A stretch of DNA of 37,712 bases. Origin: an uncultured Prevotella sp. (lineage in GTDB: Bacteria; Bacteroidota; Bacteroidia; Bacteroidales; Bacteroidaceae). The notes below the pieces were generated by a model. The model made no database searches. It was not told the origin of the DNA and saw only the letters and a list, made by a program, of their open reading frames with translations. The DNA is taken from positions 1 to 37,712 of the forward strand of contig CALUMB010000020.1 in the NCBI GenBank assembly GCA_944321645.1. Reading direction: 5' to 3'. Below, in pieces: positions 16,308-25,045 of the stretch; position 1 is the first letter of the stretch; the number at the start of each line of letters is the position of its first letter. Made by a program: the position numbers and the translations under genes.

Positions 16308-17015
16308 CTATTTCCCCGCGTCCTTGCGCGGGCGGTAAGTAAACTTGTGCGACTTCTCGCCGCTGTACGACTTCCACCTAAGCGTTATGTCGAAAGCCGA
16401 GTCGGGCGCGTTGAACTCGTCGGCCAGCCTGAAGGCCACCACGTCGTCGGCCACCACGCCCGCATCGGCAGGTGCGCCGGCATCGTGGCAGAAGCGCACC
16501 TCATATTGCCCGCCGGGCGCGTCGAGGCGCACGAGGTTGACGCGATGCACGGCCGACGGCGCCCACCGGGTGCGGAAGCGCAGCGTGAGGTAGCCGTCTT
16601 CGGCCACTGTCTCCCAGCTGTCCACAATCTCCACCGGGTCGTCGCCATACACCGAGTCGTTGGCCTGGCCGAGGCTTTCGGCCATGGGCTTGGTCAGCAC
16701 GCTGTCTATCCAGTTTACCCACACCTCGCGCTCGCCGCCGGGAGCGGTGCCGCCCTGGTAGACAAAGCCCACGAGCGCCCGCACCTCCTTGTCGCCAAAT
16801 GGCGACGAGGGCAGGTTCACGGGGCGCAGGGCGGTGCTGTCGTCGAGCTGCAGGCGCAGCGGGAGGCTGTCGCTGGCTGGCTTCACCGTGACGATGGCCG
16901 TGGGGCTTACGTAGCTGTACTCGTAGTACTCGTCGCTGTCGTAGTCGCAGGCCACGGCCGCGAAAGCCACAGCCAGGAGCAACGCGGCATGGGATAGAAG
17001 TTTGGTTGTGTTCAT
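16308..17015 (-). CDS. NigD-like lipoprotein
   Basis: 235 residues with lipobox AVAC (Cys23) followed by acidic and tyrosine-rich DYDSDEYYEYSY. The sequence AIVTVKPASDSLPLRLQLDDSTALRPVN with GDKEVRALVGFVYQG matches the N-terminal OB-like domain of NigD-like proteins. The rest is a beta-sandwich-like domain. NigD-like proteins are common Bacteroidales surface or periplasmic lipoproteins of uncertain function; the founding member was reported in a bacteriocin-related locus. Here it leads an operon with an ECF sigma factor 7 bp downstream, suggesting an envelope stress or sensing function. Confidence 0.8.
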   Translation of the reverse strand: MNTTKLLSHAALLLAVAFAAVACDYDSDEYYEYSYVSPTAIVTVKPASDSLPLRLQLDDSTALRPVNLPSSPFGDKEVRALVGFVYQGGTAPGGEREVWVNWIDSVLTKPMAESLGQANDSVYGDDPVEIVDSWETVAEDGYLTLRFRTRWAPSAVHRVNLVRLDAPGGQYEVRFCHDAGAPADAGVVADDVVAFRLADEFNAPDSAFDITLRWKSYSGEKSHKFTYRPRKDAGK

Positions 17016-17099
17016 AACGGTTTGCTATTTGTTTATTTCTATAAATGAAACAAACGCACTTCGGATTCCTTGCACGGGCAACGGGCAAATAGAGTTAAA

Positions 17100-17107
17100 C
17101 AAAGTTA
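17100..17107 (-). promoter_or_regulatory. -7 box upstream of the NigD-sigma-barrel operon
   Basis: Minus-strand TAACTTTG lies about 85 bp before the NigD-like start. No good -33 box is visible, which would allow activator or alternative-sigma control. Confidence 0.45.
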
Positions 17108-17149
17108 AGCCGGGATGCGCAGGCGTTCGGGTGCCGTGGCGGCGCGGGG

Positions 17150-17875
17150 TCAGAGCCTCCCCTCCTCGCGGTAAGAATAGTAACGCCCGTCGGTCACGAT
17201 GATGTGGTCGGCAAAGAATATCCGCATCACTTCGCACGCCTTCCTCACGCGCTCGGTCAGCGCGTCGTCGTCTTTGCTCGGGCGTGTGTTCTGGCTGGGG
17301 TGGTTGTGGGCGAGGGCAAGCACGGTGGCGTTGTTGAGCAGCGCCTCGCGCATTATCACGCGCACGTCCACCGCCGTCTCGCTTATGCCGCCGTGCGAGA
17401 TGCGCTCGCGCTTGATGAGCCTGAAGTTCTGGTTCATAAGCAGAATCCACGCCTCCTCGGTGTCGAGGTCTTGCATGAGCGGGTGCAGGTGGTTGTAGAT
17501 GGCGGTGGCCGAGCCGAGGTCGGGGCGCTCCTCGGCCTTTTCGAGCTGGCGCCGCTTGCCCAGCTCGCAGGCCGCGAGTATGGTTATGGCCTTTGCCGGC
17601 CCCATGCCGTTGTACTGCGTCAGCTCGTGTATGGTGCGCTTGCCGAGCGTGTTGAGGTTGTTGTTGCAGTCGGCAAGCACGCGCTTCATCAGCTCCACCG
17701 CGCTCTCCTTGGCCGACCCGGAGCCGATGAGTATGGCCAGCAGCTCGGCGTTAGACAGGGCCTGCGCCCCGAGCCGGGCCAACTTTTCCCTCGGGCGGTC
17801 TTCCTCCGCCCAGTTGGCAATGGAAAGCTTGGACGGGTTAGCCAACGTCACCGCCCCGTGTTTCGTGTCGCACAT
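17150..17875 (-). CDS. radC: RadC family JAMM-domain protein
   Basis: 241 residues. The N-terminal helix-hairpin-helix region (about 30-110) includes LSNAELLAILIGSGS and GMGPAKAITILAA. The C-terminal JAMM/MPN+ metalloprotease-like domain has His190-x-His192, Ser194 and Asp203 in HNHPSQNTRPSKDD. The family was once called a DNA repair protein, but its biochemical role is unsettled. The metal site is complete. The gene appears to stand alone between the NigD operon and the glycosyltransferase. Confidence 0.93.
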   Translation of the reverse strand: MCDTKHGAVTLANPSKLSIANWAEEDRPREKLARLGAQALSNAELLAILIGSGSAKESAVELMKRVLADCNNNLNTLGKRTIHELTQYNGMGPAKAITILAACELGKRRQLEKAEERPDLGSATAIYNHLHPLMQDLDTEEAWILLMNQNFRLIKRERISHGGISETAVDVRVIMREALLNNATVLALAHNHPSQNTRPSKDDDALTERVRKACEVMRIFFADHIIVTDGRYYSYREEGRL

Positions 17876-17911
17876 GCTGTCTTTATCTACCAGTCAAACA
17901 TTAAGTCACTA

Positions 17912-17919
17912 CAAAACTA
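17912..17919 (-). promoter_or_regulatory. Possible -7 box of radC
   Basis: Minus-strand TAGTTTTG matches TAnnTTTG 37 bp before the radC start. TTTG at 17942-17945 is 22 bp away, slightly too far for the usual spacing. Confidence 0.3.
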
Positions 17920-17996
17920 CCGTGCATTTCGCAGCTTTTGCCAAACCAACCATGCCGCCAACAAATCCTCATCACTCTGCCCTCTTACCTCTGACC

Positions 17997-19049
17997 TTAA
18001 GAATAGAAAGAGTTTTCAAACGCGCTGAACTCGTCCTTGCCCCTCACGCAGCGGCGCCACCACGCGGCGAGGAAGCCGAAGCCGTAGCCCATGAGCTGCA
18101 CGAAGGCGGCAGCAACGGAGAGGAAGCCAATCTTCAGGCTGCGGTTGCGCACCGACGAGTCGGCCACTATCAGCCCGCAATAGGCCAGGATGGGCAGCCA
18201 CGGGCCGGCACAGAGCCAGTACCAGCGGTGTATGTCGTCGTAGTGCATAAGCAGGCGGCCTGCGGCGGAGGCCAGCACGAGGGCTATGACGCCCACGGTG
18301 AACACCATCGGCAGCAGGTGGACGGCCTTTAGCGACTCCGGGTATTTCTTGTAGAGGTTGATGCGGGCAATGCCGCTGTTGTAGACTTGGCGGAAAAACT
18401 TGCGGAAGTCGGTGCGCCGCTTGTGCCAGACCCATGCCCCGGGAAACAGGCGGCAGCTGCACCCGGCCTTGAAAATGCGTATGCTGAAGTCGATGTCCTC
18501 GCCAAAGCGCATTGGCGAAAACCCGCCGAGGCGCAGGTAGACGTCGCGCCGTATGCCCATGTTGAACGAGCGTGGGTAGAACTTGTCGAGCTTCTTCTTG
18601 CCGCCGCGTATGCCGCCGGTGGTGAAAAAGCTGGTCATCGAGTAGCTTATGGCCTTCTGCGTGTCGGTGAACGAGGGGTGGGCGCAGTCTGGGCCGCCGA
18701 AGGCGTCGGCCGGCTCGCGCCGAAGCTCGTCGTCCACGGCCTGGAGGTAGCCTTCGGGCAGCACCACGTCGGAGTCGAGAACGATGAGCCACCGGCCCTT
18801 GGCACGCTCCGCCCCATAGTTGCGGCTAAGCCCCGGGCCGGAGTTTTTCTTGGCGAGATACTTCACGTCGAGCCGCCCGGCGTATCTCTCCACCACCTCG
18901 CGGCAGTCGGCCTGCGACCCGTCCTCGACCACCAACACCTCAAAATCCTTTAGCGTCTGGGCCGCCATGCTCTCAAGCAGCTCGCCCACCTCGTCCGGGC
19001 GGTTGTACACCGGGACTACGAAAGAATATACCTTTGATTCACTATCCAT
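17997..19049 (-). CDS. Family 2 glycosyltransferase with C-terminal membrane helices
   Basis: 350 residues from the ATG at 19049 (MDSESKVYSFVVPVYNRPDEV). The frame is open to 19160, but that extension has no protein-like features. The GT-A fold shows the nucleotide-binding start, VVEDGS (Asp43), LDSDVVLP (the DxD-type motif at 92-94), a GGP-DCAHPS segment and a HKRRTDFRKFFRQ acceptor region. Three hydrophobic helices at the C-terminus (about 245-345) anchor it in the inner membrane. It probably adds a sugar to a lipid-linked or surface glycan; donor and acceptor are unknown. It lies in minus orientation between efp and radC. Confidence 0.88.
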   Translation of the reverse strand: MDSESKVYSFVVPVYNRPDEVGELLESMAAQTLKDFEVLVVEDGSQADCREVVERYAGRLDVKYLAKKNSGPGLSRNYGAERAKGRWLIVLDSDVVLPEGYLQAVDDELRREPADAFGGPDCAHPSFTDTQKAISYSMTSFFTTGGIRGGKKKLDKFYPRSFNMGIRRDVYLRLGGFSPMRFGEDIDFSIRIFKAGCSCRLFPGAWVWHKRRTDFRKFFRQVYNSGIARINLYKKYPESLKAVHLLPMVFTVGVIALVLASAAGRLLMHYDDIHRWYWLCAGPWLPILAYCGLIVADSSVRNRSLKIGFLSVAAAFVQLMGYGFGFLAAWWRRCVRGKDEFSAFENSFYS

Positions 19050-19202
19050 AGTTCTTAAATCATAATTGGCCGCGACCCGCCACGGCCGGGCGGCCGAGTC
19101 TATGTGCGCAAGGCTGCCGCGCACACGCCATAAGGCCGCCATGCCGCAGCCCGATGGCAAACATGGGCCGCCGCCCCGGCCCGCACCTGCTGACTAACTG
19201 AA

Positions 19203-19248
19203 AATGCACACCCCATAATCGGCGCATGGCAATTATGGACTGTGCATT
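19203..19248. repeat. 46-bp palindrome downstream of efp
   Basis: AATGCACA (19203-19210) pairs with TGTGCATT (19241-19248). After a 2/2 mismatch, CCATAAT (19213-19219) pairs with ATTATGG (19232-19238) around a 12-nt loop. It lies 49 bp after the efp stop, so it could act as the efp terminator, although no T-run follows. An operator for the glycosyltransferase gene is the alternative. Confidence 0.6.
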
Positions 19249-19296
19249 ATCCTGAAGCGTGGCGAGGCGCTAACGGCCCCCGCACTGATGTATACC

Positions 19297-19863
19297 TTAT
19301 TCCTTCACGCGGCTGAGGTAGCTGCCGTCGCGGGTGTCCACCTGGATGAGGTCGCCCTCGTTGATGAACAGCGGCACGCGGATTTCCACGCCGGTCTCAA
19401 GCGTTGCGGGCTTGGTGGCGTTGGTGGCGGTGTCGCCCTTTATGCCTGGCTCGCTGTGGGTCACGCGCAGGTTGGTCTTGACAGGCATCTCGGCATAGAG
19501 TATAGTGCCGTCGGTGGTGTCGGTGACAACTTCCACCACGTCGCCTTCTTTCATGTATTCAACGCCGATTACAAGGTCGTTGGCAATTGGAATCTGCTCG
19601 TAAGTCTCCTGGTTCATGAATATGCGGCCCGTCTGGTCCTCGTAAAGGTACTGGTAGGGGCGGCGCTCTATGCGCACGTCTTCGAGCTTGAAGCCAATCT
19701 GGAAGGTGCGGTCGAGCACGCGGCCGTCGGTGACGTTCTTCAGCTTTGTGCGCATTACGGTGTTGCCCTTGCCCGGCTTCACGTGCTGGAAGTCAATGCA
19801 CACCCACACCTGGTTGTCCAAACGGATGCAGGTCCCTTTCTTTATCTCCTGTGAATTAATCAT
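19297..19863 (-). CDS. efp: Translation elongation factor P
   Basis: 188 residues from the ATG at 19863. EF-P binds between the P and E sites and relieves ribosome stalling at polyproline. The N-terminal KOW-like domain contains the HVKPGKGNTVMRTKLKN loop, where Lys32 is at the tip position that is modified in many bacteria. Two OB domains follow (VLDRTFQIGFKLEDVRIERR; YEQIPIANDLVIGVEYMKEGD; and ETGVEIRVPLFINEGDLIQVDTRDGSYLSRV at the end). Length is typical. It has its own well-spaced promoter at 19908-19938. The upstream open frame beyond 19863 is not protein-like. Confidence 0.96.
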   Translation of the reverse strand: MINSQEIKKGTCIRLDNQVWVCIDFQHVKPGKGNTVMRTKLKNVTDGRVLDRTFQIGFKLEDVRIERRPYQYLYEDQTGRIFMNQETYEQIPIANDLVIGVEYMKEGDVVEVVTDTTDGTILYAEMPVKTNLRVTHSEPGIKGDTATNATKPATLETGVEIRVPLFINEGDLIQVDTRDGSYLSRVKE

Positions 19864-19907
19864 GATTTTATTTGTAAATTTTCTTTGTTGCCTATCGTTT
19901 GCGGCTG

Positions 19908-19938
19908 CAAAGTTACTGAAAATCACGCAAAATGCAAA
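19908..19938 (-). promoter_or_regulatory. efp promoter
   Basis: Minus-strand TAACTTTG (19908-19915) and TTTG (19935-19938) are spaced exactly 19 bp. They lie 45 bp before the efp ATG. Confidence 0.8.
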
Positions 19939-20021
19939 ACATTTCGTTTTGTTTTTAAGCCCCACAGGCGGCAAAGCGCGGCATGGCCCGCGCAGGGATG
20001 GCGCCGAAGGATGCGTGGCCG

Positions 20022-20435
20022 TCACATGGTGAGCAGGCGGCTGCCGTCTGGGCGCTCCTCTATGGACACCCTCACGGCATCTTCGGGCAGCAGCTCCTCC
20101 ACCAGTTCGGGCCACTCGATGAAGCACACCGCCCCGCCGTAGAAGTAGTCTTCGTAGCCCATGTCGTAGACCTCCTCTATCTTCTTTATGCGGTAGAAGT
20201 CGAAATGGAAGATGGTCTGCCCGCTGCCTTCGCACGCATACTCGTTCACTATGGCGAACGTAGGCGACGTTATCACGTCGGCCACGCCCATCTCCTCGCA
20301 CACGGCCTTTATGAACGTGGTCTTGCCCGCGCCCATCTTGCCGTAGAAGGCGAACACCTTGCGGTCGCCCATGGCGGCCACGAACGCCCGCGCCGCGCCG
20401 CCTATGCCGTCGATGCTGTCTATTCTTATTTCCAT
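20022..20435 (-). CDS. tsaE: tRNA threonylcarbamoyladenosine biosynthesis ATPase TsaE
   Basis: 137 residues. The P-loop GKMGAGKTT is at 32-40, followed by [11 protein letters not shown] (switch region), HFDFYRI and FIEWPE, all standard TsaE motifs. It works with TsaB, TsaC and TsaD to install t6A37 on tRNAs reading ANN codons. It begins 1 bp after the porX stop codon, so it is translated from the same mRNA. Adjacency of tsaE to porX is a familiar Bacteroidota arrangement. Confidence 0.94.
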   Translation of the reverse strand: MEIRIDSIDGIGGAARAFVAAMGDRKVFAFYGKMGAGKTTFIKAVCEEMGVADVITSPTFAIVNEYACEGSGQTIFHFDFYRIKKIEEVYDMGYEDYFYGGAVCFIEWPELVEELLPEDAVRVSIEERPDGSRLLTM

Positions 20436-20436
20436 T

Positions 20437-22008
20437 TTATCTTTTTTTGCCGGTCATTGTTACGATAGGTATAATCATTTCCTCCATCGAGATGCCCCCG
20501 TGCTGGAACGTGTCCTTGTAGTAGGCCACGTAATAGTTGTAGTTGTTCGGGTAGGCAAAGAACGAGTTGCCCGTGGCAAACACGTAGCTCGTGCTGATGT
20601 TCGGCGCGGGCAGCTGCGCCTTGGCAGGTTCCTTGATGGCGAAGAGGGTCTTGTCGCTGTAGCCGAGGTTCTTTCCCAGCTTGTAGCGCAGGTTGGTGTT
20701 GGTATTGCGGTCGCCCACAATCTTCACGGGCTTGCCCACGCGGATGGAGCCATGGTCGGTGGTGACGACCACCGTGAAGTCGGTCTGCGCGAGGCGTTTG
20801 AACAGGTCGGCAATCACCGAGTGGCTGAACCAGCTCAGCGTTATGCTGCGGTAGGCCGACTCGTTGCTTGCCAGTTCGCGCACCATGCGCGACTCGGTGC
20901 GTGCGTGGCTGAGCATGTCGATGAAGTTGAACACCACCACGTTGAGGTCGTTCCTTTCCAGTTGGCGCAGCTTCTGCATGAACTTTTCCGCCCCGGCCTG
21001 GTCGTTTATCTTGCTGTAAGAGAAGGTGTCGCGCCTGCGGTAGCGCTCAATCTGCGTCTGTATGAGCGGCCCCTCGTTGAGGTTCTTGCCTTCCTCGTCG
21101 TCCTCGTCCACCCAGAGGGCGGGGAACATCTGCGCTATCTTGTTTGGCATCAGCCCGCTGAAGATGGCGTTGCGGGCATATTGCGTGGCCGTGGGCAGTA
21201 TGCTGAAGTACAGACCGTCCTCCTCGATGTCGAAGAGCTTGCCTATCCCGCCGGCCACGGCACGCCACTGGTCGTAGCGGAAGTTGTCGAGCACCACCAT
21301 GAACACCTTGCGCCCTTGGTCGAGCAGCGGGAACACCTTGCGCTTGAACACCTCGGGGCTGAGCATCGGCCTGCCTTCGCCGCTGCCCCCCGGGGCGAGC
21401 GAGGCCACCCACCCGAGGTAGTTGGCGCGTATGAACTTGGCGAAGCCGTTGTTGGCCTCCTCCTTCTGCATCTGCAGCATCTCGGTCATGTTGCTGTCGG
21501 TGCCGCTAAGCTCCAGTTCCCAGTGCACGAGCCGCCGGTAGGTGTCCACCCAGTCGGAGTGCGTGCTGCACCCGGCTATCTGGCCGGCCAGCGCGGAGAA
21601 CTCCTGCTGGTAGCCGCTCTGCGCCACCTCGGTGAGTATTTCGTTGCGGTGGATGTTCTTCTTCAGCGTCAGGAGAATCTGGTTCGGGTTCACCGGTTTT
21701 ATCAGGTAGTCGGCTATCTTCGAGCCGATGGCCTGGTCCATTATGTCCTCCTCTTCGCTCTTGGTGACCATCACCACAGGCACGGCGGGCAAGATGTCCT
21801 TAATCTTCTGCAGCGTCTCGAGGCCGCTCAGGCCGGGCATCATCTCGTCGAGCAGCACGAGGTCGAAGTTGTTTTCGCGGCACTTGTCGATTGCGTCGGT
21901 GCCGTTGGTCACCGTCACCACCTCGTATCCCTTCTTTTCGAGGAAAAGCAAGTGGGCCCGGAGAAGCTCAATCTCGTCGTCGGCCCAAAGTAGAAGTCCG
22001 TTGCTCAT
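20437..22008 (-). CDS. porX: PorX-type response regulator with PglZ domain (type IX secretion)
   Basis: 523 residues. The receiver domain (1-120) has the acidic pair Asp10-Asp11, phosphoacceptor Asp54 in LLDEMMPG, Thr82 and Lys104. A helical segment leads to a PglZ/alkaline-phosphatase-superfamily domain (about 180-523) with [38 protein letters not shown] and the C-terminal [14 protein letters not shown]. This architecture is that of PorX, which couples a two-component signal to the type IX secretion system. The ORF lacks any DNA-binding output domain. The ATG at 22011 overlaps the porW stop (ATGATGAGC), and I take the second ATG; either is possible. Confidence 0.92.
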   Translation of the reverse strand: MSNGLLLWADDEIELLRAHLLFLEKKGYEVVTVTNGTDAIDKCRENNFDLVLLDEMMPGLSGLETLQKIKDILPAVPVVMVTKSEEEDIMDQAIGSKIADYLIKPVNPNQILLTLKKNIHRNEILTEVAQSGYQQEFSALAGQIAGCSTHSDWVDTYRRLVHWELELSGTDSNMTEMLQMQKEEANNGFAKFIRANYLGWVASLAPGGSGEGRPMLSPEVFKRKVFPLLDQGRKVFMVVLDNFRYDQWRAVAGGIGKLFDIEEDGLYFSILPTATQYARNAIFSGLMPNKIAQMFPALWVDEDDEEGKNLNEGPLIQTQIERYRRRDTFSYSKINDQAGAEKFMQKLRQLERNDLNVVVFNFIDMLSHARTESRMVRELASNESAYRSITLSWFSHSVIADLFKRLAQTDFTVVVTTDHGSIRVGKPVKIVGDRNTNTNLRYKLGKNLGYSDKTLFAIKEPAKAQLPAPNISTSYVFATGNSFFAYPNNYNYYVAYYKDTFQHGGISMEEMIIPIVTMTGKKR

Positions 22009-24959
22009 CATTGATAGAAATCGTCGCCGAAGTCGAAACCGTCGTTGTATTGCGGCTCGGCGTTGTTGTAGTAGCCGTCGTCGGAAGGCCCGTCGCCCTC
22101 TGCTTCGGGTTCCTCCGCTGCCGGTTCTTCCTGCTCCACGCTCTCCGGCACGTTCAGCAGCTGCTCGTCGCTGATGGTGAGCGGGGCGAGCGCCTCGTCG
22201 AAGAACTCCCCGTACTCCACGTAGCTGTACTTCGTGCCGAGCAGGGGCAGGTTTTCCTGGCTTATTATGATGCGCCTGCACCCTGCCACCTTGGCCGCCA
22301 TGTCGGCGTCGGCATATAGGTTGCGTGCGTATTGCAGTGCCTCGTCGTAGCTCAGGAAGCCGCTCACCATCATGCGGCAGATGCCCCCGGCCTGGTCGAT
22401 GGCAATGTCGAAGTTGCGCACCATGTAGTTGGTGAAGTTGTACTTGGCCATGTCGTAGAGCAGCTGGTTGGCGTTAACGGAGTCTGGCTGGAAGGCCAGG
22501 AGGAAGAGGTAGCCCGTGTAGCGCTCGGAGCTTAGCGTGTCGGTGGCTGTGGAGTCTTCGCCCTCGAGCGTCACGCCGCGCCTCGACCACACGTCGCCCA
22601 GGTCGAAGCGCCCGCCGTGGAGCGCGCGCCCTGCCTGCACGCCCTTTATTATCATGCCGGCCATCTCGCTCACCTCGCTCTGCGGGAACTCCTCCACCAC
22701 CTTCTTCATGTTGGCCACGCAGCCGTTAGGGTCGCCGTCGTTGAGCAGGCCAAGGCCTTCGATGAAGATGAACTTGGGCCTGTTCGCCCCCAGCGGGAAC
22801 CGCTCGGCGGAGATTTTTGCGTTCGCCTTCACCTCGGCGGTGCGGCCGGCCTTGAAGGCGTCGTAGGTGGCTCCGTAGAGCGAGTCTTCTATCTGCACGC
22901 CGAACTTGGCGTTTTCGGCAAAGTAGGGGTCGCTCAGCAGCGTCGTCCACTTGCTGCCGGGATAGAGCGACTTTAGCTGCGCCAGGCAGGCGTCGGCCTT
23001 GGCCTGGTCGCCGAGGCGCGAGTACAGCAGGAAGAGATGGTAGAGGGCCTCGTCGTTCTTCTCGTAGCCGGCATATTGCGAAGTGAGCCTCGTGAGGGCC
23101 TTTTCGCCCAGCTTGAGGTTGTCGAGCTTGTCTTTGAAGATTACGCCCGAATTGAAAAGCCCGTCTTTTATGATGTTGTCGCTCTCGGCTTTCTGCTCGT
23201 CGGTGAACGGAATCTGCGCCAAGTAATATTCGCGGGTGTGCGGGTCGCTGGCTGCCGAGTCGGCAGTCCCGCCTCCGGCCGAGGCGCTGTCGGCCACGGC
23301 CTCGCCCCCCGCAGCCAGCGAGTCGGCAGCCAGCGAGTCGGCAGGCTCGGCTCCCTGCCCCATGTCGGCGGCGAGGTTCACCACTGTCTGGTTTATGCGC
23401 TGCCAGTTGTCAACGTTCTGCCGCTTGCCCCACTGCCGCTGGAAGGCAGCCTTGCCCTGGTTGACCACCATCGGGTTGTAGAAGTACCACTCGCCGCTCT
23501 TGCCCGCCTGGCTGCCCATGGGCATACGGTTGCCGGCCAGCTGGTTTCCCATGGCGCCTTGCTGCTGCAACTGCTTCTCCACGGCGGCTTCCTGGGCGGC
23601 GCGGCGTTCCTCCTCTTCCTTCTTCTTAAGCTCCTCTATCACGCGGTCGATGGCGGCGTTGCGCTCGGCCTCCGGCAGCTTGGCCAGCACCTGGAGCGAG
23701 TCTTGCAGGTGTACGGCATCGGTGAACGGCACAAGCTCGTCGAGCACTTCCGACCGCTTGGACAGCTCCTCGTAGCCCGGCCTCTCCTTGTCGAGCAGGC
23801 CGATCGCCTCGCCGTAGCACCGCTGTGCGTCGTTGTACCGCTCCATGGCCCAGTAGATGTCGCCGAGCTTGAGCAGCAGCACGCCCTTCTCGGTGGCGTT
23901 GCGCGTAGACTCCTTGTTGCCGCGCTCGTAGGCCGAGATGGCGTTGGCGGTGTCGCCCTCGGCCAGGTATATGTTGCCAATGGCGTAGTATACCTGGTCG
24001 AGGTAGTCTTTGTTGTTGTCGGAGCGTGCCATGCGCCTGAGCTTCTTTATCATCTGCTTGGGCTTGCCCCCGGCCATAACCTCCGTCTGGGCTATGCGGG
24101 CGTTGAACTCCACCTCGTAGGGCGGGCTCTGCCTTACCACCTTGCGGAAGGCTCGGTAGGCTTCCTCCTTGTTGCCGAGCGCACTCTGCAGCTGGCCCAT
24201 GAGGTACCACTGGCGTGCGCGGAGCTTGCGCCGCCGCTCGTGCTTTATCACCTTTGCGAGGTACTTCACCGCTTCGGCGTAGTCGCGGTTGCGCACGTGG
24301 TAGTCGGCCAGGGTGTAGTCCCACTCCTTCTCGGCCTTGTAGTGCATGGTGTCGCGGCGCATCTTCGTTATCACGTCCTCGGCGTCGTAGAGCCAGTCAA
24401 GCTCGGCGTAGCACTTGGCGAGCCACGCCCTGGCCAGCCCGTTGATGGCCGGCTGGGTGGCGTAGAGCCTCGACATATATGAGAATGTGGCGGCGGCCTC
24501 GTCGAACTCGCCCTTTTGGAACTGCGACTTGCCCATGAGCAGCCACGCCTTCCACAGGAAGGGGTTGTACTCCTTGCGACCCAGCCACTCTATGTCCTTG
24601 GCGGTCTTGCGGCGGCTCTTGTTCCACGTCGGCCTGCGCTTGATGCTGTGCAGCTTTATGGCCTTCTCCGACTTCTCGATCGCGCGGTCGAAGTCGGCCT
24701 TGCCCATGGTGCGGGTGGTCTTGTTGGCCACCGGGTAGAGCGGTATCATGCCGGTGAAGTCGTCCTTGTTGTTGCTTTCCTGCTTGAGGCAGCCCTCCGT
24801 GTAGGCCAGGTCGCCGTTGTAGTAGGTGTTGTAGCGGGCGTTGAACGAGTGCCACCAGCGCGTGGCCCCCGTGTTTTTATTCGTGGAGCAGCCTGCCACC
24901 GCCACGATAGCGGCGGCGGCCAGCACCATTGCCATATATCTGAAAACAGACTTCCTCAC
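22008..24959 (-). CDS. porW: PorW/SprE-type TPR lipoprotein of the type IX secretion system
   Basis: 983 residues with a GTG start at 24959, which keeps the basic n-region RKSVFR of the signal peptide; an ATG at 24935 is an alternative. The lipobox is VAGC with Cys24, then STNKNTGATRWWHSFNARYNTYYNG, the N-terminal signature of PorW/SprE. Many TPR-like helical pairs follow, for example FQKGEFDEAAATFSYM and YWAMERYNDAQRCYGEAIG. The middle (about 450-580) is Gln/Glu/Ala-rich low complexity. The tail is acidic and Tyr/Asn-rich. It is inferred to link the secretion motor or the attachment complex. Adjacency to porX supports the assignment. Confidence 0.85.
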   Translation of the reverse strand: MRKSVFRYMAMVLAAAAIVAVAGCSTNKNTGATRWWHSFNARYNTYYNGDLAYTEGCLKQESNNKDDFTGMIPLYPVANKTTRTMGKADFDRAIEKSEKAIKLHSIKRRPTWNKSRRKTAKDIEWLGRKEYNPFLWKAWLLMGKSQFQKGEFDEAAATFSYMSRLYATQPAINGLARAWLAKCYAELDWLYDAEDVITKMRRDTMHYKAEKEWDYTLADYHVRNRDYAEAVKYLAKVIKHERRRKLRARQWYLMGQLQSALGNKEEAYRAFRKVVRQSPPYEVEFNARIAQTEVMAGGKPKQMIKKLRRMARSDNNKDYLDQVYYAIGNIYLAEGDTANAISAYERGNKESTRNATEKGVLLLKLGDIYWAMERYNDAQRCYGEAIGLLDKERPGYEELSKRSEVLDELVPFTDAVHLQDSLQVLAKLPEAERNAAIDRVIEELKKKEEEERRAAQEAAVEKQLQQQGAMGNQLAGNRMPMGSQAGKSGEWYFYNPMVVNQGKAAFQRQWGKRQNVDNWQRINQTVVNLAADMGQGAEPADSLAADSLAAGGEAVADSASAGGGTADSAASDPHTREYYLAQIPFTDEQKAESDNIIKDGLFNSGVIFKDKLDNLKLGEKALTRLTSQYAGYEKNDEALYHLFLLYSRLGDQAKADACLAQLKSLYPGSKWTTLLSDPYFAENAKFGVQIEDSLYGATYDAFKAGRTAEVKANAKISAERFPLGANRPKFIFIEGLGLLNDGDPNGCVANMKKVVEEFPQSEVSEMAGMIIKGVQAGRALHGGRFDLGDVWSRRGVTLEGEDSTATDTLSSERYTGYLFLLAFQPDSVNANQLLYDMAKYNFTNYMVRNFDIAIDQAGGICRMMVSGFLSYDEALQYARNLYADADMAAKVAGCRRIIISQENLPLLGTKYSYVEYGEFFDEALAPLTISDEQLLNVPESVEQEEPAAEEPEAEGDGPSDDGYYNNAEPQYNDGFDFGDDFYQ

Positions 24960-25045
24960 AACTTATTAACTCGCCTTGGCCACATTTTATTGCCTTGGTG
25001 GCGGCATAAATGACGCACGCCGCCGGCCGCCGCGCCCGCGCGGCC

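Noticed and set aside
20359-21993. A 544-codon plus-strand frame opposite porX
   Set aside because: It is a GC-skew shadow of porX: His/Val/Leu/Arg-rich translation, no domain, and full overlap with a clearly identified gene.
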